DNA of 64,000 bases from Gottfriedia sp002574545. GTDB lineage: Bacteria; Bacillota; Bacilli; Bacillales; Bacillaceae_G. Positions 1-8,776 of the stretch are shown piece after piece. Position numbers and translations under genes: made by a program. Every line of letters begins with the position of its first letter. Position 1 is the stretch's first letter. The notes under the pieces are model-generated. The model saw nothing but the letters and a program-made list of their open reading frames with translations, was not told where the DNA came from and searched no databases. The DNA lies in the NCBI GenBank assembly GCA_052180195.1, contig CP197469.1. The stretch is one strand, 5' to 3'.

Positions 1-1
1 A

Positions 2-688
2 CTAGAAATGACTGTTGAGGATGCAAGGAAACGAGTTAAACTATTAAAGCGTTCAATTGAGGAATTAGGAACTGTAAATATTGGTGCAATTGATGAGTAT
101 GAACGAGTATCTGAACGACATGATTTTCTTCAGGAACAAAGAACTGATTTAAATGAAGCGAAAATCACACTTTACAATGTAATTAGTGAGATGGACGAAG
201 AAATGACAAAACGATTCGAAACGAGTTTTAGTGCAATTCGTGAAAAATTCCAAGTCGTCTTTACTCAGTTGTTTGGTGGAGGAAGAGCTGATTTAGTTCT
301 AACAGATGAGCAAAATTTATTGTTAACAGGTGTCGATATTGTTGCACAACCACCAGGTAAAAAGCTTCAAAATTTAGGCTTATTATCAGGCGGCGAACGA
401 GCACTTACGGCAATCGCTCTACTTTTTGCAATTTTACAAGTACGTCCAGTACCTTTCTGTGTACTTGATGAAGTTGAAGCTGCACTAGATGAGGCCAATG
501 TAGCTCGTTTTGCAAAATTCTTGAAATATTTTAGTGAACAAACTCAATTTATTGTTATTACACACCGTAAAGGCACGATGGAAGAATGCGATGTATTATA
601 TGGTGTTACAATGCAAGAATATGGAGTTTCTACGCTAGTATCAGTACGTCTGGATGAAGGCGAAGCATTATTATCGAATGGTAATTAG
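2..688 (+). CDS. smc: Chromosome segregation ATPase Smc, C-terminal part (gene starts before the window)
   Basis: The reading frame is open to the left edge, so only about the last 228 residues are present. They hold the end of the coiled coil and the C-terminal half of the ABC-type head. Counting from the ATG at 8, the ABC signature LLSGGERA is at about residues 126-133, Walker B (FCVLDEVEAALD) at 150-161, and the following ITHRKGTME is the usual switch region. Smc forms a ring with ScpA/ScpB that organises and segregates the chromosome. The stop lies 14 bp before ftsY, the usual Bacillus order (rnc-smc-ftsY). The ATG at 8 is internal, not the start. Confidence 0.97.
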   Translation, partial: LEMTVEDARKRVKLLKRSIEELGTVNIGAIDEYERVSERHDFLQEQRTDLNEAKITLYNVISEMDEEMTKRFETSFSAIREKFQVVFTQLFGGGRADLVLTDEQNLLLTGVDIVAQPPGKKLQNLGLLSGGERALTAIALLFAILQVRPVPFCVLDEVEAALDEANVARFAKFLKYFSEQTQFIVITHRKGTMEECDVLYGVTMQEYGVSTLVSVRLDEGEALLSNGN

Positions 689-702
689 AAAGGATTGAAA
701 TT

Positions 703-1695
703 ATGAGCTTTTTTAAAAAATTAAAAGAAACAATCTCAAAGCAAACGGAGTCAGTGACTCAAAAATTTAAATCTGGTTTAGAGAAATCTAGAAATAACTT
801 AACAGAAGGGTTAAACGATTTATTTGCAAGATATCGTAAAGTAGATGAAGATTTTTTTGAAGAACTTGAAGAAATTCTAATAATGGCTGATGTTGGTGTA
901 AACACAGTAATGGAGCTAGTAGAGGACTTGAAATTTGAAGTTAAACGAAAAAATATTCAAGATCCAAAAGGTGTACAAGAAGTAATTTCTGAAAAATTAG
1001 TTGAATTGTATAAAGGTGATGATTTAACTGAAGATTCATTTAAATTAAATTTAAATCCTGATGGTTTAACAGTTGTATTATTCGTTGGAGTTAACGGAGT
1101 AGGAAAAACAACTTCAATTGGTAAAATCGCTCATAAACTTAAAACAGAAGGTAAAAAAGTACTACTTGCTGCTGGAGACACATTTAGAGCTGGAGCAATC
1201 GATCAATTAGAAGTTTGGGGAGAACGTGTTGGTGTCGACACAATTAAACAAGGTGAAGGTTCGGACCCAGCCGCAGTAATGTATGATGCGGTTCAAGCTG
1301 CTAAAGCTCGTAAAGTTGATGTTTTACTTTGTGACACTGCAGGTCGACTACAAAATAAAGTCAACCTAATGAAAGAACTTGAAAAAGTAAGAAATGTCAT
1401 TGCTAGAGAGGTACCTGGTGCACCACACGAAGTATTACTAGTAATTGATGCAACTACTGGCCAAAATGGACTTGTACAAGCAAAAACATTCTCTGAAGCA
1501 ACAAATGTCTCTGGTATCGTCTTAACGAAATTAGATGGTACAGCTAAAGGTGGTATTGTTCTTGCAATCCGAAACGAACTAAAAGTACCAGTAAAATTCG
1601 TCGGCCTTGGAGAAAAGATGGACGACCTACAACCATTCCAAGCGGAACAATTTGTATATGGCCTATTTGGAGATTTAATGAATAAAGAAGCATAA
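703..1695 (+). CDS. ftsY: Signal recognition particle receptor FtsY
   Basis: SRP-type GTPase of 330 residues that receives ribosome-nascent chain-SRP complexes at the membrane and hands them to SecYEG. It has the NG domain with little of the long acidic A domain of enterobacteria, as is normal for Bacillus. P-loop GVNGVGKTT lies at about 129-137, DTAGR at 211-215 and TKLDG at 275-279. A GAAAGGA ribosome binding site precedes the ATG. It sits between smc and ylxM-ffh and is closed by a strong terminator at 1708-1748, so ffh needs its own promoter. Confidence 0.98.
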   Translation: MSFFKKLKETISKQTESVTQKFKSGLEKSRNNLTEGLNDLFARYRKVDEDFFEELEEILIMADVGVNTVMELVEDLKFEVKRKNIQDPKGVQEVISEKLVELYKGDDLTEDSFKLNLNPDGLTVVLFVGVNGVGKTTSIGKIAHKLKTEGKKVLLAAGDTFRAGAIDQLEVWGERVGVDTIKQGEGSDPAAVMYDAVQAAKARKVDVLLCDTAGRLQNKVNLMKELEKVRNVIAREVPGAPHEVLLVIDATTGQNGLVQAKTFSEATNVSGIVLTKLDGTAKGGIVLAIRNELKVPVKFVGLGEKMDDLQPFQAEQFVYGLFGDLMNKEA

Positions 1696-1707
1696 TTTTA
1701 AGAAATG

Positions 1708-1748
1708 AAGTGGATCTGTTTTAATTGAAAGATAGATCCACTTTTTTT
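1708..1748 (+). terminator. Rho-independent terminator after ftsY
   Basis: Perfect 10-bp stem (AAGTGGATCT at 1708-1717 with AGATCCACTT at 1734-1743) followed by a run of T. Confidence 0.92.
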
Positions 1749-1838
1749 AATTGTGTTACTAGAAAAAGTGATAACACGATGCTGGAGTGAACGAAAAGGC
1801 CCGCGAAATTGTTTTTTAATATTCGTCAAGTAAAAAAC

Positions 1839-1867
1839 TTGACAGATATTTGTGTATTAGGTAAACT
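1839..1867 (+). promoter_or_regulatory. SigA-type promoter for ylxM-ffh
   Basis: TTGACA at 1839-1844 and TAAACT at 1862-1867, separated by 17 bp. It lies between the ftsY terminator and ylxM, where a new promoter is needed. Confidence 0.75.
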
Positions 1868-1909
1868 AGCATATGTAAAGGCAATTCACTTAACAAAGGA
1901 GTGATAGTT

Positions 1910-2257
1910 TTGGCAGATCATACAATGTTAGATAAGACGATGAGGATCAATTATCTATATGATTTTTATCATTCTCTTTTAACTCCTAAACAACAAAGTT
2001 ATATGTCATTATATTATTTGGATGACTATTCTTTAGGTGAGATTGCGGAAGAGTTTAACATTAGTAGACAGGCGGTTTATGATAATATAAAACGTACTGA
2101 AGCTATGTTAGAAGAATATGAAGAGAAATTATTACTTCTAAAAAAATTTCAACAACGAAATGAACTTTTAAATCATTTGAAAACTGATGCCAAAAAAGGT
2201 AAAGTTGTAGATGACGAGTTTCTTCGAGTAATCGATGCGTTAGAGAAATTAGAATAA
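1910..2257 (+). CDS. ylxM: YlxM/p13 family helix-turn-helix protein
   Basis: A 115-residue protein of the YlxM family, which sits next to ffh across Firmicutes and is thought to modulate the SRP pathway; its exact action is not established. A sigma-region-4-like helix-turn-helix is visible (SLGEIAEEFNISRQAVYDNIKR), followed by a charged coiled coil. I chose the TTG at 1910 because AAAGGAGTGA ends about 5 bp before it; a GTG at 1901 overlaps that site and would add three residues. It is cotranscribed with ffh, 16 bp downstream. Confidence 0.93.
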   Translation: MADHTMLDKTMRINYLYDFYHSLLTPKQQSYMSLYYLDDYSLGEIAEEFNISRQAVYDNIKRTEAMLEEYEEKLLLLKKFQQRNELLNHLKTDAKKGKVVDDEFLRVIDALEKLE

Positions 2258-2273
2258 TAAGGAGGACGGTTTT

Positions 2274-3617
2274 ATGGCATTTGAAGGATTAGCCGACCGA
2301 CTTCAAAAGACATTACAAAAGGTTCGAGGCAAAGGTAAAGTATCTGAATCTGATGTCAAGGAAATGATGAGAGAAGTACGTCTTGCTTTACTTGAGGCGG
2401 ATGTTAACTTTAAAGTTGTTAAAGATTTTGTGAAACGTGTTTCTGAACGAGCTGTTGGACAAGAAGTATTACAAAGCTTAACGCCTGGTCAACACGTTGT
2501 AAAGGTAGTTCAAGAAGAACTAACCGCATTAATGGGTGGAGAACAAAGCAAAATTGCTGTTGCAAATCGCCCGCCGACTGTTATTATGATGGTTGGTTTA
2601 CAAGGTGCTGGTAAAACAACAACGACTGGTAAATTAGCGAATTTACTTCGAAAAAAGTACAATCGTAAGCCACTTTTAGTTGCAGCAGATATTTATCGTC
2701 CTGCCGCGATTAAACAGCTACAAACATTAGGTAAGCAATTAGATTTGCCAGTATTTTCATTAGGAGATCAAGTAAGTCCAGTTGAAATTGCAAAACAAGC
2801 GATTCAACACGCTAAGGATGAACATCATGACTATGTCCTAATTGATACGGCTGGTCGTTTACATATTGACGAAGGTTTAATGGAAGAACTTGCACAAATT
2901 AAAGAACTTTCAAAACCTGAAGAAATCTTCCTAGTTGTTGATGCAATGACAGGACAAGATGCAGTCAATGTGGCACAAAGCTTTAATGATCAATTAGGTT
3001 TAACTGGAGTCGTTTTGACAAAGCTTGATGGCGATACTCGTGGTGGTGCAGCATTATCAATTCGTGCTGTTACAAATACGCCTATAAAATTTGTTGGACT
3101 TGGTGAAAAACTAGATGCAATTGAGCCGTTTCATCCAGAACGAATGGCATCACGTATACTAGGAATGGGTGATGTGCTTACATTAATTGAAAAAGCACAA
3201 GAAAACGTAGACCAAGAAAAAGCAAAAGAAATGGAACAAAAATTAAGAAATGCATCCTTTACTTTAGATGATTTCTTAGACCAACTTTCTCAAGTAAAAA
3301 AAATGGGACCACTTGGTGATATTTTAAAAATGATGCCAGGTGCAAACAAAATTAAAGGATTGAATGATCTGCAAATTGACGATAAACAAATCGCTCATGT
3401 AGAGGCAATTATTCAATCGATGACAAAGCAGGAAAAGCTTACACCAGATATCATTAATTCTAGTCGCAGAAAGCGAATAGCTAGAGGTTCTGGTCGCCCT
3501 GTACAAGAAATAAACCGTTTATTAAAACAGTTTGAAGAAATGAAAAAAATGATGAAAATGATGGGTGGCATACAAAAAGGGAAGAAGAAAGGTTTTAAAT
3601 TTCCGGGCTTATTCTAA
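2274..3617 (+). CDS. ffh: Signal recognition particle protein Ffh
   Basis: A 447-residue SRP54 homologue (usual length about 446). It binds the 4.5S/6S-like SRP RNA and signal sequences and delivers ribosomes to FtsY. The N and G domains are complete: P-loop GLQGAGKTTTTGK at about 108-120, DTAGR at 190-194, TKLDG near 250. The methionine-rich M domain follows from about residue 300, with the RNA-binding SGRPVQEINRLLKQF stretch and the MKKMMKMMGG tail near the C-terminus. A GGAGGA site precedes the ATG. It forms an operon with ylxM. Confidence 0.98.
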   Translation: MAFEGLADRLQKTLQKVRGKGKVSESDVKEMMREVRLALLEADVNFKVVKDFVKRVSERAVGQEVLQSLTPGQHVVKVVQEELTALMGGEQSKIAVANRPPTVIMMVGLQGAGKTTTTGKLANLLRKKYNRKPLLVAADIYRPAAIKQLQTLGKQLDLPVFSLGDQVSPVEIAKQAIQHAKDEHHDYVLIDTAGRLHIDEGLMEELAQIKELSKPEEIFLVVDAMTGQDAVNVAQSFNDQLGLTGVVLTKLDGDTRGGAALSIRAVTNTPIKFVGLGEKLDAIEPFHPERMASRILGMGDVLTLIEKAQENVDQEKAKEMEQKLRNASFTLDDFLDQLSQVKKMGPLGDILKMMPGANKIKGLNDLQIDDKQIAHVEAIIQSMTKQEKLTPDIINSSRRKRIARGSGRPVQEINRLLKQFEEMKKMMKMMGGIQKGKKKGFKFPGLF

Positions 3618-3685
3618 CCTATTTGTATAATTTTCCAACATTTAAACATCATTTTATAAAAAATTATGCTGTTAAGAAATTTTAC

Positions 3686-3715
3686 TTTACAAACAGTATT
3701 GGTTTTTGATAATAT
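3686..3715 (+). promoter_or_regulatory. Putative SigA promoter for rpsP
   Basis: TTTACA at 3686-3691 and GATAAT/TAATAT at 3708-3715, 16-18 bp apart, in the ffh-rpsP gap. No ffh terminator with a T-run is evident, so some read-through is possible. Confidence 0.55.
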
Positions 3716-3752
3716 ATAAATCGTTGTAAATATTTTCGGAGGTGCTTTAAAA

Positions 3753-4025
3753 ATGGCAGTTAAAATTCGTTTAAAACGTATGGGAGCTAAAAAATCTCCT
3801 TTTTACCGTGTAGTAGTAGCAGACGCTCGTTCTCCTCGTGATGGACGTTTCATCGAGGAAATTGGAACTTACAATCCAGTTGCTCAACCAGCTGAAATCA
3901 AAATTAACGAAGAAGCAGCATTAAAATGGTTAGGAACAGGTGCTAAACCATCTGATACAGTTCGTAACTTATTCTCTAAAGCTGGTATCTTAGAGAAATT
4001 CCACAACGCTCGCAACGGCAAGTAA
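3753..4025 (+). CDS. rpsP: 30S ribosomal protein S16
   Basis: The 90-residue S16 protein (usual length 90), a 16S rRNA-binding assembly protein of the small subunit. It opens with the conserved AVKIRLKRMGAKKSPFYR and contains DSR-type conserved positions in VVADARSPRDGRFIE. A GGAGGTG site precedes the ATG. Its stop overlaps the khpA start by one base. Gene order rpsP-khpA-(ylqD)-rimM-trmD-rplS matches Bacillus except that ylqD is missing. Confidence 0.98.
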   Translation: MAVKIRLKRMGAKKSPFYRVVVADARSPRDGRFIEEIGTYNPVAQPAEIKINEEAALKWLGTGAKPSDTVRNLFSKAGILEKFHNARNGK

Positions 4026-4267
4026 TGATGGAAAAAAAGATGAATACACTCATAAATGCAATTGTTTCAAGTCTTGTAGATCATCCAGAGGATATTTCAC
4101 TTCAAGTAAAAGAAGATGAGAACAATCTATTCTTTCATTTACAGGTAAACCCTGAAGATGCTGGTAGAGTGATTGGCAAACATGGTAAAATTGCTAAAGC
4201 GATTCGTACGGTTGTATATGCAGCAAGTAATGAACACGCAAAACGTATTCACCTAGATATTCAGTAA
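4025..4267 (+). CDS. khpA: KH-domain RNA-binding protein KhpA (YlqC)
   Basis: An 80-residue single KH-domain protein with the GKHGKIAKAIR loop (about residues 50-60), the nucleic-acid-binding GxxG type. KhpA pairs with KhpB/Jag and acts as an RNA chaperone linked to cell elongation in Gram-positive bacteria. The ATG at 4025 overlaps the rpsP stop; ATGs at 4028 and 4040 are alternatives, and 4040 gives the N-terminus most like relatives, but no strong ribosome binding site decides. Translation is probably coupled to rpsP. Confidence 0.92.
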   Translation: MMEKKMNTLINAIVSSLVDHPEDISLQVKEDENNLFFHLQVNPEDAGRVIGKHGKIAKAIRTVVYAASNEHAKRIHLDIQ

Positions 4268-4271
4268 ATGT

Positions 4272-4306
4272 AAAACGGTCCTTGGCTATTGCTAAGGGCC
4301 GTTTTC
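4272..4306 (+). terminator. Hairpin after khpA
   Basis: A 12-bp stem with one G-T pair (AAAACGGTCCTT at 4272-4283 and AAGGGCCGTTTT at 4294-4305). Only four T follow and they lie inside the stem, so termination may be partial and rimM may be read through. Confidence 0.65.
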
Positions 4307-4542
4307 AACATTACAGAGATTTACAGGAAAGTCCAATATAAAGTGGTGTGGTAGTCCCTATTGATGAATAGATAGATGTAAGTCCTTTGGGAAGAAGTAG
4401 CTTTTGATGCTTTAATAACTTTAAGTTATACTAGGTATTAAGCAATTGTCTTAAGAGACTAAGGACTTTAGGGTAGACATATATACAATCTAAATGGTCA
4501 AACTAATCATGAACATAGAAATTTTAATTTAGAGGTAAAAAA
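4307..4542. other. Non-coding gap where ylqD would be
   Basis: About 235 bp with no open frame of note. In B. subtilis ylqD lies here, between khpA and rimM. I see no YlqD-like coding remnant. An AT-rich stretch near 4420-4540 may carry the rimM-trmD promoter but I cannot define it confidently. Confidence 0.5.
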
Positions 4543-5058
4543 ATGAAAAAATATTTAAATGTCGGAAAAATTGTAAATACACATGGCGTTCGTGGAGAGG
4601 TTCGCGTCATTTCAAGAACTGATTTTCCAGAAAAACGCTATGTAAAAGGTAATACACTTTATTTCTTTAAAGAAAACGATTCGACACCAATTGAATTAAT
4701 CGTAACAAGTCATCGTGTACATAAAAATTTTGATTTACTTACATTTGAAGGGTATGATTCTTTAAACGATGTAGAACCACTTAAAAATGGGATTTTAAAG
4801 ATTACTGAAGATCAATTACACAAACTAGATAAAAATGAGTATTATTACCATGAAATCATTGGTTGCGTTGTTGAGACAGTTGATGGAGAAGAAATCGGAA
4901 AAATAAAAGAAATATTATCCCCAGGTGCAAATGATGTTTGGGTTATTCAAAGAAAAGGTCAAAAAGATGCCCTTATTCCTTACATTGAGCAAATTGTGAA
5001 AGAAATAGATGTGACGAATAAAAAAGTTAAAATTGAAGTAATGGAAGGTCTATTATGA
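4543..5058 (+). CDS. rimM: 16S rRNA processing protein RimM
   Basis: A 171-residue ribosome maturation factor that binds S19 and helps assemble the 30S head. It has the N-terminal RimM barrel (VGKIVNTHGVRGEVRV) and a C-terminal PRC barrel (EYYYHEIIGCVVETVDGEEIGKIKEILSPG). GAGGTAAAAAA precedes the ATG. Its stop overlaps the trmD start (ATGA), so the two are translationally coupled, as in B. subtilis. Confidence 0.97.
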   Translation: MKKYLNVGKIVNTHGVRGEVRVISRTDFPEKRYVKGNTLYFFKENDSTPIELIVTSHRVHKNFDLLTFEGYDSLNDVEPLKNGILKITEDQLHKLDKNEYYYHEIIGCVVETVDGEEIGKIKEILSPGANDVWVIQRKGQKDALIPYIEQIVKEIDVTNKKVKIEVMEGLL

Positions 5059-5804
5059 TGAAATTAGACTTTTTAACCCTTTTCCCAGAAATGTTTGAAG
5101 GAGTTTTAAATTCTTCTATTTTAAAAAAAGCACAGGAAAAAGAGGCTGTTGTGTTTCGTTGTGTAAATTTTAGAGATTTCTCTACGAATAAACATTCGAA
5201 TGTTGATGACTATCCATATGGTGGCGGTGCAGGTATGGTACTAGCTCCACAACCGATTTTTGATGCAGTTGATGAATTAGTATCAAAAAGTGAAAATAAG
5301 CCAAGAGTAGTCCTTCTATGCCCTCAAGGAGAACGATTTACTCAACGTAAAGCTGAAGAGCTTGCTAAAGAGGAGCACTTAATCTTTATTTGTGGACATT
5401 ATGAAGGCTATGATGAACGAATTCGTGAACATGTAGTAACGGATGAAATCTCAATTGGAGATTATGTTCTAACAGGTGGAGAACTTGGTGCCATGGTAAT
5501 TGCTGATAGCGTTGTTCGCTTATTACCTGGAGTACTTGGTAATACGACTTCAAAAATTGAAGATTCTTTTAGTACAGGTTTATTGGAGCATCCTCATTAC
5601 ACAAGACCTGCTGATTTTAGAGGTCATAAAGTACCTGATGTTTTATTATCTGGAAACCATGCTCTAATCGAAGAATGGCGAACAAAACAATCTTTTAAAC
5701 GAACGATCACGCGTCGTCCAGATTTGCTTGAAAATTATTCTCTTTCTAAAAAAGAATCAAAATGGATGGATGAAGTAAAAGAAGAATTAAAACAAGAAAA
5801 CTAG
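5055..5804 (+). CDS. trmD: tRNA (guanine-N1)-methyltransferase TrmD
   Basis: A 249-residue SPOUT-class enzyme that puts m1G at position 37 of tRNAs reading CNN codons, which prevents +1 frameshifting. The deep trefoil-knot S-adenosylmethionine site is visible (ICGHYEGYDERI and SIGDYVLTGGELGAMVI), together with the GGGAGMVLAPQPIF loop. It overlaps rimM by 4 bp. Confidence 0.98.
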   Translation: MMKLDFLTLFPEMFEGVLNSSILKKAQEKEAVVFRCVNFRDFSTNKHSNVDDYPYGGGAGMVLAPQPIFDAVDELVSKSENKPRVVLLCPQGERFTQRKAEELAKEEHLIFICGHYEGYDERIREHVVTDEISIGDYVLTGGELGAMVIADSVVRLLPGVLGNTTSKIEDSFSTGLLEHPHYTRPADFRGHKVPDVLLSGNHALIEEWRTKQSFKRTITRRPDLLENYSLSKKESKWMDEVKEELKQEN

Positions 5805-5840
5805 TTGCGTGAAATAATAGAATATGTTAATATAATTTGT

Positions 5841-5934
5841 GGCTTGAGTAAATACTTAAGCCTTTATTCTCGGTGTTCCGCTGCGAGTCATTAAAATCTT
5901 GTAAGAGCATCGGTTGGAAAAGGAGAGCATAATT
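5841..5934 (+). ncRNA. L19 (rplS) leader RNA
   Basis: The 95 bp before rplS resemble the known Bacillus L19 leader: an AT-rich hairpin (GGCTTGAG at 5841-5848 with CTTAAGCC at about 5856-5863), then TTCCGCTGCG and a TCTTGTAAGAGCATCGGTTGG element next to the ribosome binding site. In relatives it is thought to let L19 control its own synthesis. Matched from memory, not by a covariance model. Confidence 0.7.
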
Positions 5935-6279
5935 ATGCAAAATTTAATCAACGAAATTACAAAAGAACAACTAAGAACTGACTTACCAGCATTCCGTCCT
6001 GGTGATACTGTACGAGTTCACGTTAAAGTTGTTGAGGGTACTCGTGAGCGTATCCAATTATTCGAAGGTGTAGTTATTAAACGTCGTGGTGGCGGAATTA
6101 GCGAAACTTTCACAGTTCGTAAAATTTCTTACGGTGTTGGTGTTGAACGTACGTTCCCAATCCACACTCCAAAAATTGCTAAGTTAGACCTTGTTCGTCG
6201 CGGTAAAGTACGTCGTGCTAAACTTTACTACTTACGTGCACTTACTGGTAAAAAAGCAAGAATTAAAGAACTTCGATAG
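5935..6279 (+). CDS. rplS: 50S ribosomal protein L19
   Basis: A 114-residue L19 protein (usual length about 115) located at the 30S/50S interface. The conserved GDTVRVHVKVVEGTRERIQ and FEGVVIKRRGGG blocks are intact. I chose the ATG at 5935, preceded by AAAGGAGAG, because the N-terminus then matches relatives (MQNLINEITKEQLR). An ATG at 5914 in the same frame would extend the protein into the leader. Confidence 0.98.
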   Translation: MQNLINEITKEQLRTDLPAFRPGDTVRVHVKVVEGTRERIQLFEGVVIKRRGGGISETFTVRKISYGVGVERTFPIHTPKIAKLDLVRRGKVRRAKLYYLRALTGKKARIKELR

Positions 6280-6289
6280 TCTTTTGAAA

Positions 6290-6320
6290 GGAGCTTGTAT
6301 AAAACAAGCTCCTTTTTTTC
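6290..6320 (+). terminator. Terminator after rplS
   Basis: Perfect 9-bp stem (GGAGCTTGT at 6290-6298, ACAAGCTCC at 6304-6312) followed by a run of T. Confidence 0.94.
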
Positions 6321-6433
6321 CAATATCTGTAGATTATGGTTAGAATAAAAAGTAAAATAGAATACATAAATAACGTTATTAACTTTAACTGGTTAAACTT
6401 CTAAACGTATGGTTATAAAATGGAGGGATTAGG

Positions 6434-6988
6434 TTGAAAGAAAGCAACAGTGGTGGAATTTGGGAATTAGTTAAAACAATTTTTATTGCGCTTGTACTTG
6501 CACTTGGTATTCGAACATTCCTTTTTACACCGGTTTTAGTTGACGGTATCTCAATGATGCCAACACTACAAGATCAAAGTAGAATGATTGTAAATAAGAT
6601 CGTATACAAACTACATGAACCTAGACGTTTTGATATTGTTGTCTTCCATGCTACAAAGGAAAAAGATTATATTAAACGAGTTATTGGCTTACCTGGTGAT
6701 ACTGTAGAATATAAAAATGATGTCCTATATGTTAACGGTAAACCGTATAAAGAACCATATTTGAACGAATATAAAAAAGAAACAACAGATGGTCCTCTAA
6801 CGGAAGACTTTAAATTAGAAGAGATTACGGGTAGAAAAACAGTTCCTAAAGGACAAGTATTCGTTTTAGGAGATAACCGTCGATTAAGTAAAGATAGTCG
6901 TATTATCGGAACAGTTAGTCAAAAAGAAATTTTAGGCCGAGCAAGTTTTGTATTTTGGCCATTATCTGAGGTTGAATTGGCGAAATAA
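6434..6988 (+). CDS. sipS: Type I signal peptidase (SipS/LepB family)
   Basis: A 184-residue membrane serine protease that removes signal peptides from exported proteins. A short cytoplasmic N-terminus is followed by one membrane helix (about 13-32). The catalytic dyad is Ser40 in DGISMMPT and Lys81 in DYIKRVIGLPGDT. The GDNRRLSKDSR box (usually GDNR..S.DSR) is complete. It starts with TTG at 6434 behind GGAGGGATT. Bacillus genomes often have several paralogues; the rplS-rbgA context points to this one, but the exact name (sipS/T/U) is inferred. Confidence 0.93.
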   Translation: MKESNSGGIWELVKTIFIALVLALGIRTFLFTPVLVDGISMMPTLQDQSRMIVNKIVYKLHEPRRFDIVVFHATKEKDYIKRVIGLPGDTVEYKNDVLYVNGKPYKEPYLNEYKKETTDGPLTEDFKLEEITGRKTVPKGQVFVLGDNRRLSKDSRIIGTVSQKEILGRASFVFWPLSEVELAK

Positions 6989-7033
6989 AAGCCAAGTTAA
7001 TCTTGATTATTTAATGTATAAGAAGGTGGCAAC

Positions 7034-7933
7034 ATGACGATTCAATGGTTTCCTGGCCATATGGCAAAAGCTAGAAGACAAGTAACTGAAAAACTTTCAT
7101 TAATTGATGTTGTAATAGAATTAGCGGATGCAAGGGTACCGGCAGCTTCTAGAAATCCAATGATCGATGAAATAATTTCCAATAAACCAAGATTGCTTCT
7201 GTTAAATAAAGCGGATTTAGCAGATCCAAGAATTACTCAGCAATGGTTAGCTCATTATGAAAAACAAGGCGTAATGGCAATTGCGATTGATGCAGCATCT
7301 GGACAAGGATTAAAAGCAATTATTTCTTCTTGTGAAATACTTGTAAAAGAGAAGTTCGATAAAATGAGAGCAAAGGGGATTAAGCCTCGCGCAATTCGAG
7401 CATTAATTGTTGGAATCCCTAATGTTGGTAAATCAACTTTAATCAATAAGCTTGCACGAAAAAATATTGCCAAAACTGGTGACCGTCCAGGTGTAACGCA
7501 AGCACAACAGTGGATAAAAGTAGGAAAAGAAATTGAACTGCTTGATACACCGGGTATATTGTGGCCTAAATTTGAAGATCCACTTGTAGGTCTTCGTTTA
7601 GCGACTACAGGAGCAATTAAAGATAGTATCATTAATCTACAAGAAGTAATGATTTACGCGATTAAATATTTAAGAGAGTTTTATCCAAATGTATTAAAAG
7701 AAAGATACGACATGAATGAGGAAGTTTTATTTTCTGAAGAAGTCGTCGATATTTTTGATCATATTGGAAAGAAACGTGGATTACTTATGTCAGGCGGATT
7801 TGTTGATTATGATAAAACAGCTGATTTGTTTTTAAGAGAGCTAAGAGCGGGTAAATTAGGAAGATTATCTTTTGAAAATCCATCAATGCTCGAAGTGACT
7901 GATGAAATAGTAGAAGAAAGTGCGCAAGAATAA
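7034..7933 (+). CDS. rbgA: Ribosome biogenesis GTPase RbgA (YlqF)
   Basis: A 299-residue circularly permuted GTPase required for late assembly of the 50S subunit. The permutation is plain: the G4 motif NKAD (58-61) comes before the P-loop GIPNVGKST (127-135), and DTPG follows at 171-174. The N-terminal IQWFPGHMAKA is the family signature. GAAGGTGG precedes the ATG. It lies in the usual place between the signal peptidase and rnhB. Confidence 0.98.
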   Translation: MTIQWFPGHMAKARRQVTEKLSLIDVVIELADARVPAASRNPMIDEIISNKPRLLLLNKADLADPRITQQWLAHYEKQGVMAIAIDAASGQGLKAIISSCEILVKEKFDKMRAKGIKPRAIRALIVGIPNVGKSTLINKLARKNIAKTGDRPGVTQAQQWIKVGKEIELLDTPGILWPKFEDPLVGLRLATTGAIKDSIINLQEVMIYAIKYLREFYPNVLKERYDMNEEVLFSEEVVDIFDHIGKKRGLLMSGGFVDYDKTADLFLRELRAGKLGRLSFENPSMLEVTDEIVEESAQE

Positions 7934-8005
7934 GCGTACTTTCTTCTTTTTTAATGAAATCGGGTAGTCCCAACTTAAACATGTGTATAAAAGGAGTTCG
8001 AAATT

Positions 8006-8776
8006 ATGTCTCTGAAAATAGATGAAATAAAAAATATACTAAGTGAACTAACTGATCCAACGAATGAACTCTTAAAAGAATTTGAAAGTGATCAAAGGAT
8101 TGGTGTACAAAAACTAGTAGCTAGATGGTATAAAGAGCAAGAAAAAAGAGATTTAGAGAGGAAGAAATTCCTTAAAATGATGGAATATGAACAGAATTTA
8201 TATAGCCAAAATATAAAGTTAATTGCAGGAGTAGATGAAGTTGGTAGAGGTCCTTTAGCCGGTCCTGTTGTAGCAGCGGCAGTTATTTTAGCCGAAAATA
8301 CGGAGTTAATTGGATTAGATGATTCAAAAAAATTATCTAAAGAGAAAAGACAGTATTTCGTTAAGCGGATTAAAGAGGAAGCCATTTCTTATGGGGTTGG
8401 TATGGCCAGTTCAACTGAAATTGATGAAATTAATATTTATGAAGCAACTAAATTAGCGATGAGACGTGCGATCGAACAACTTACTCATCCGCCTGAACAT
8501 TTATTAATAGATGCAATGAAACTACCGCTAGATATTTCTCAAACATCAATCATAAAGGGCGATGCAACAAGCATCAGTATAGCAGCTGCATCTGTACTTG
8601 CAAAAGAAACAAGGGATTCTATCATGTGCGAACTTAGTTTAAAGCATCCAAATTACGGATTCGATAAACATATGGGATATGGCACAAAAGGACATCTAAA
8701 AGCGATCGATGAGCATGGAATTATAAATGAACATAGAAGATCCTTTGCACCAATAAAAGAAAAAGTTAGTTTGTAA
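8006..8776 (+). CDS. rnhB: Ribonuclease HII
   Basis: A 256-residue type 2 RNase H that cuts the RNA strand of RNA/DNA hybrids and misincorporated ribonucleotides. The metal-binding start GVDEVGRGPLAGPVV puts the first two acidic residues at about Asp77 and Glu78; a third Asp is in LLIDAMKLP. The roughly 70-residue N-terminal extension is typical of Bacillus RnhB. AAAAGGAG precedes the ATG. Confidence 0.97.
   Translation: MSLKIDEIKNILSELTDPTNELLKEFESDQRIGVQKLVARWYKEQEKRDLERKKFLKMMEYEQNLYSQNIKLIAGVDEVGRGPLAGPVVAAAVILAENTELIGLDDSKKLSKEKRQYFVKRIKEEAISYGVGMASSTEIDEINIYEATKLAMRRAIEQLTHPPEHLLIDAMKLPLDISQTSIIKGDATSISIAAASVLAKETRDSIMCELSLKHPNYGFDKHMGYGTKGHLKAIDEHGIINEHRRSFAPIKEKVSL

Noticed and set aside
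7255..7632. Minus-strand open frame inside rbgA (and similar shadows in pnp, dapA, infB, topA)
   Set aside because: They lie wholly within well-identified genes, lack ribosome binding sites and encode low-complexity or unrelated sequence.
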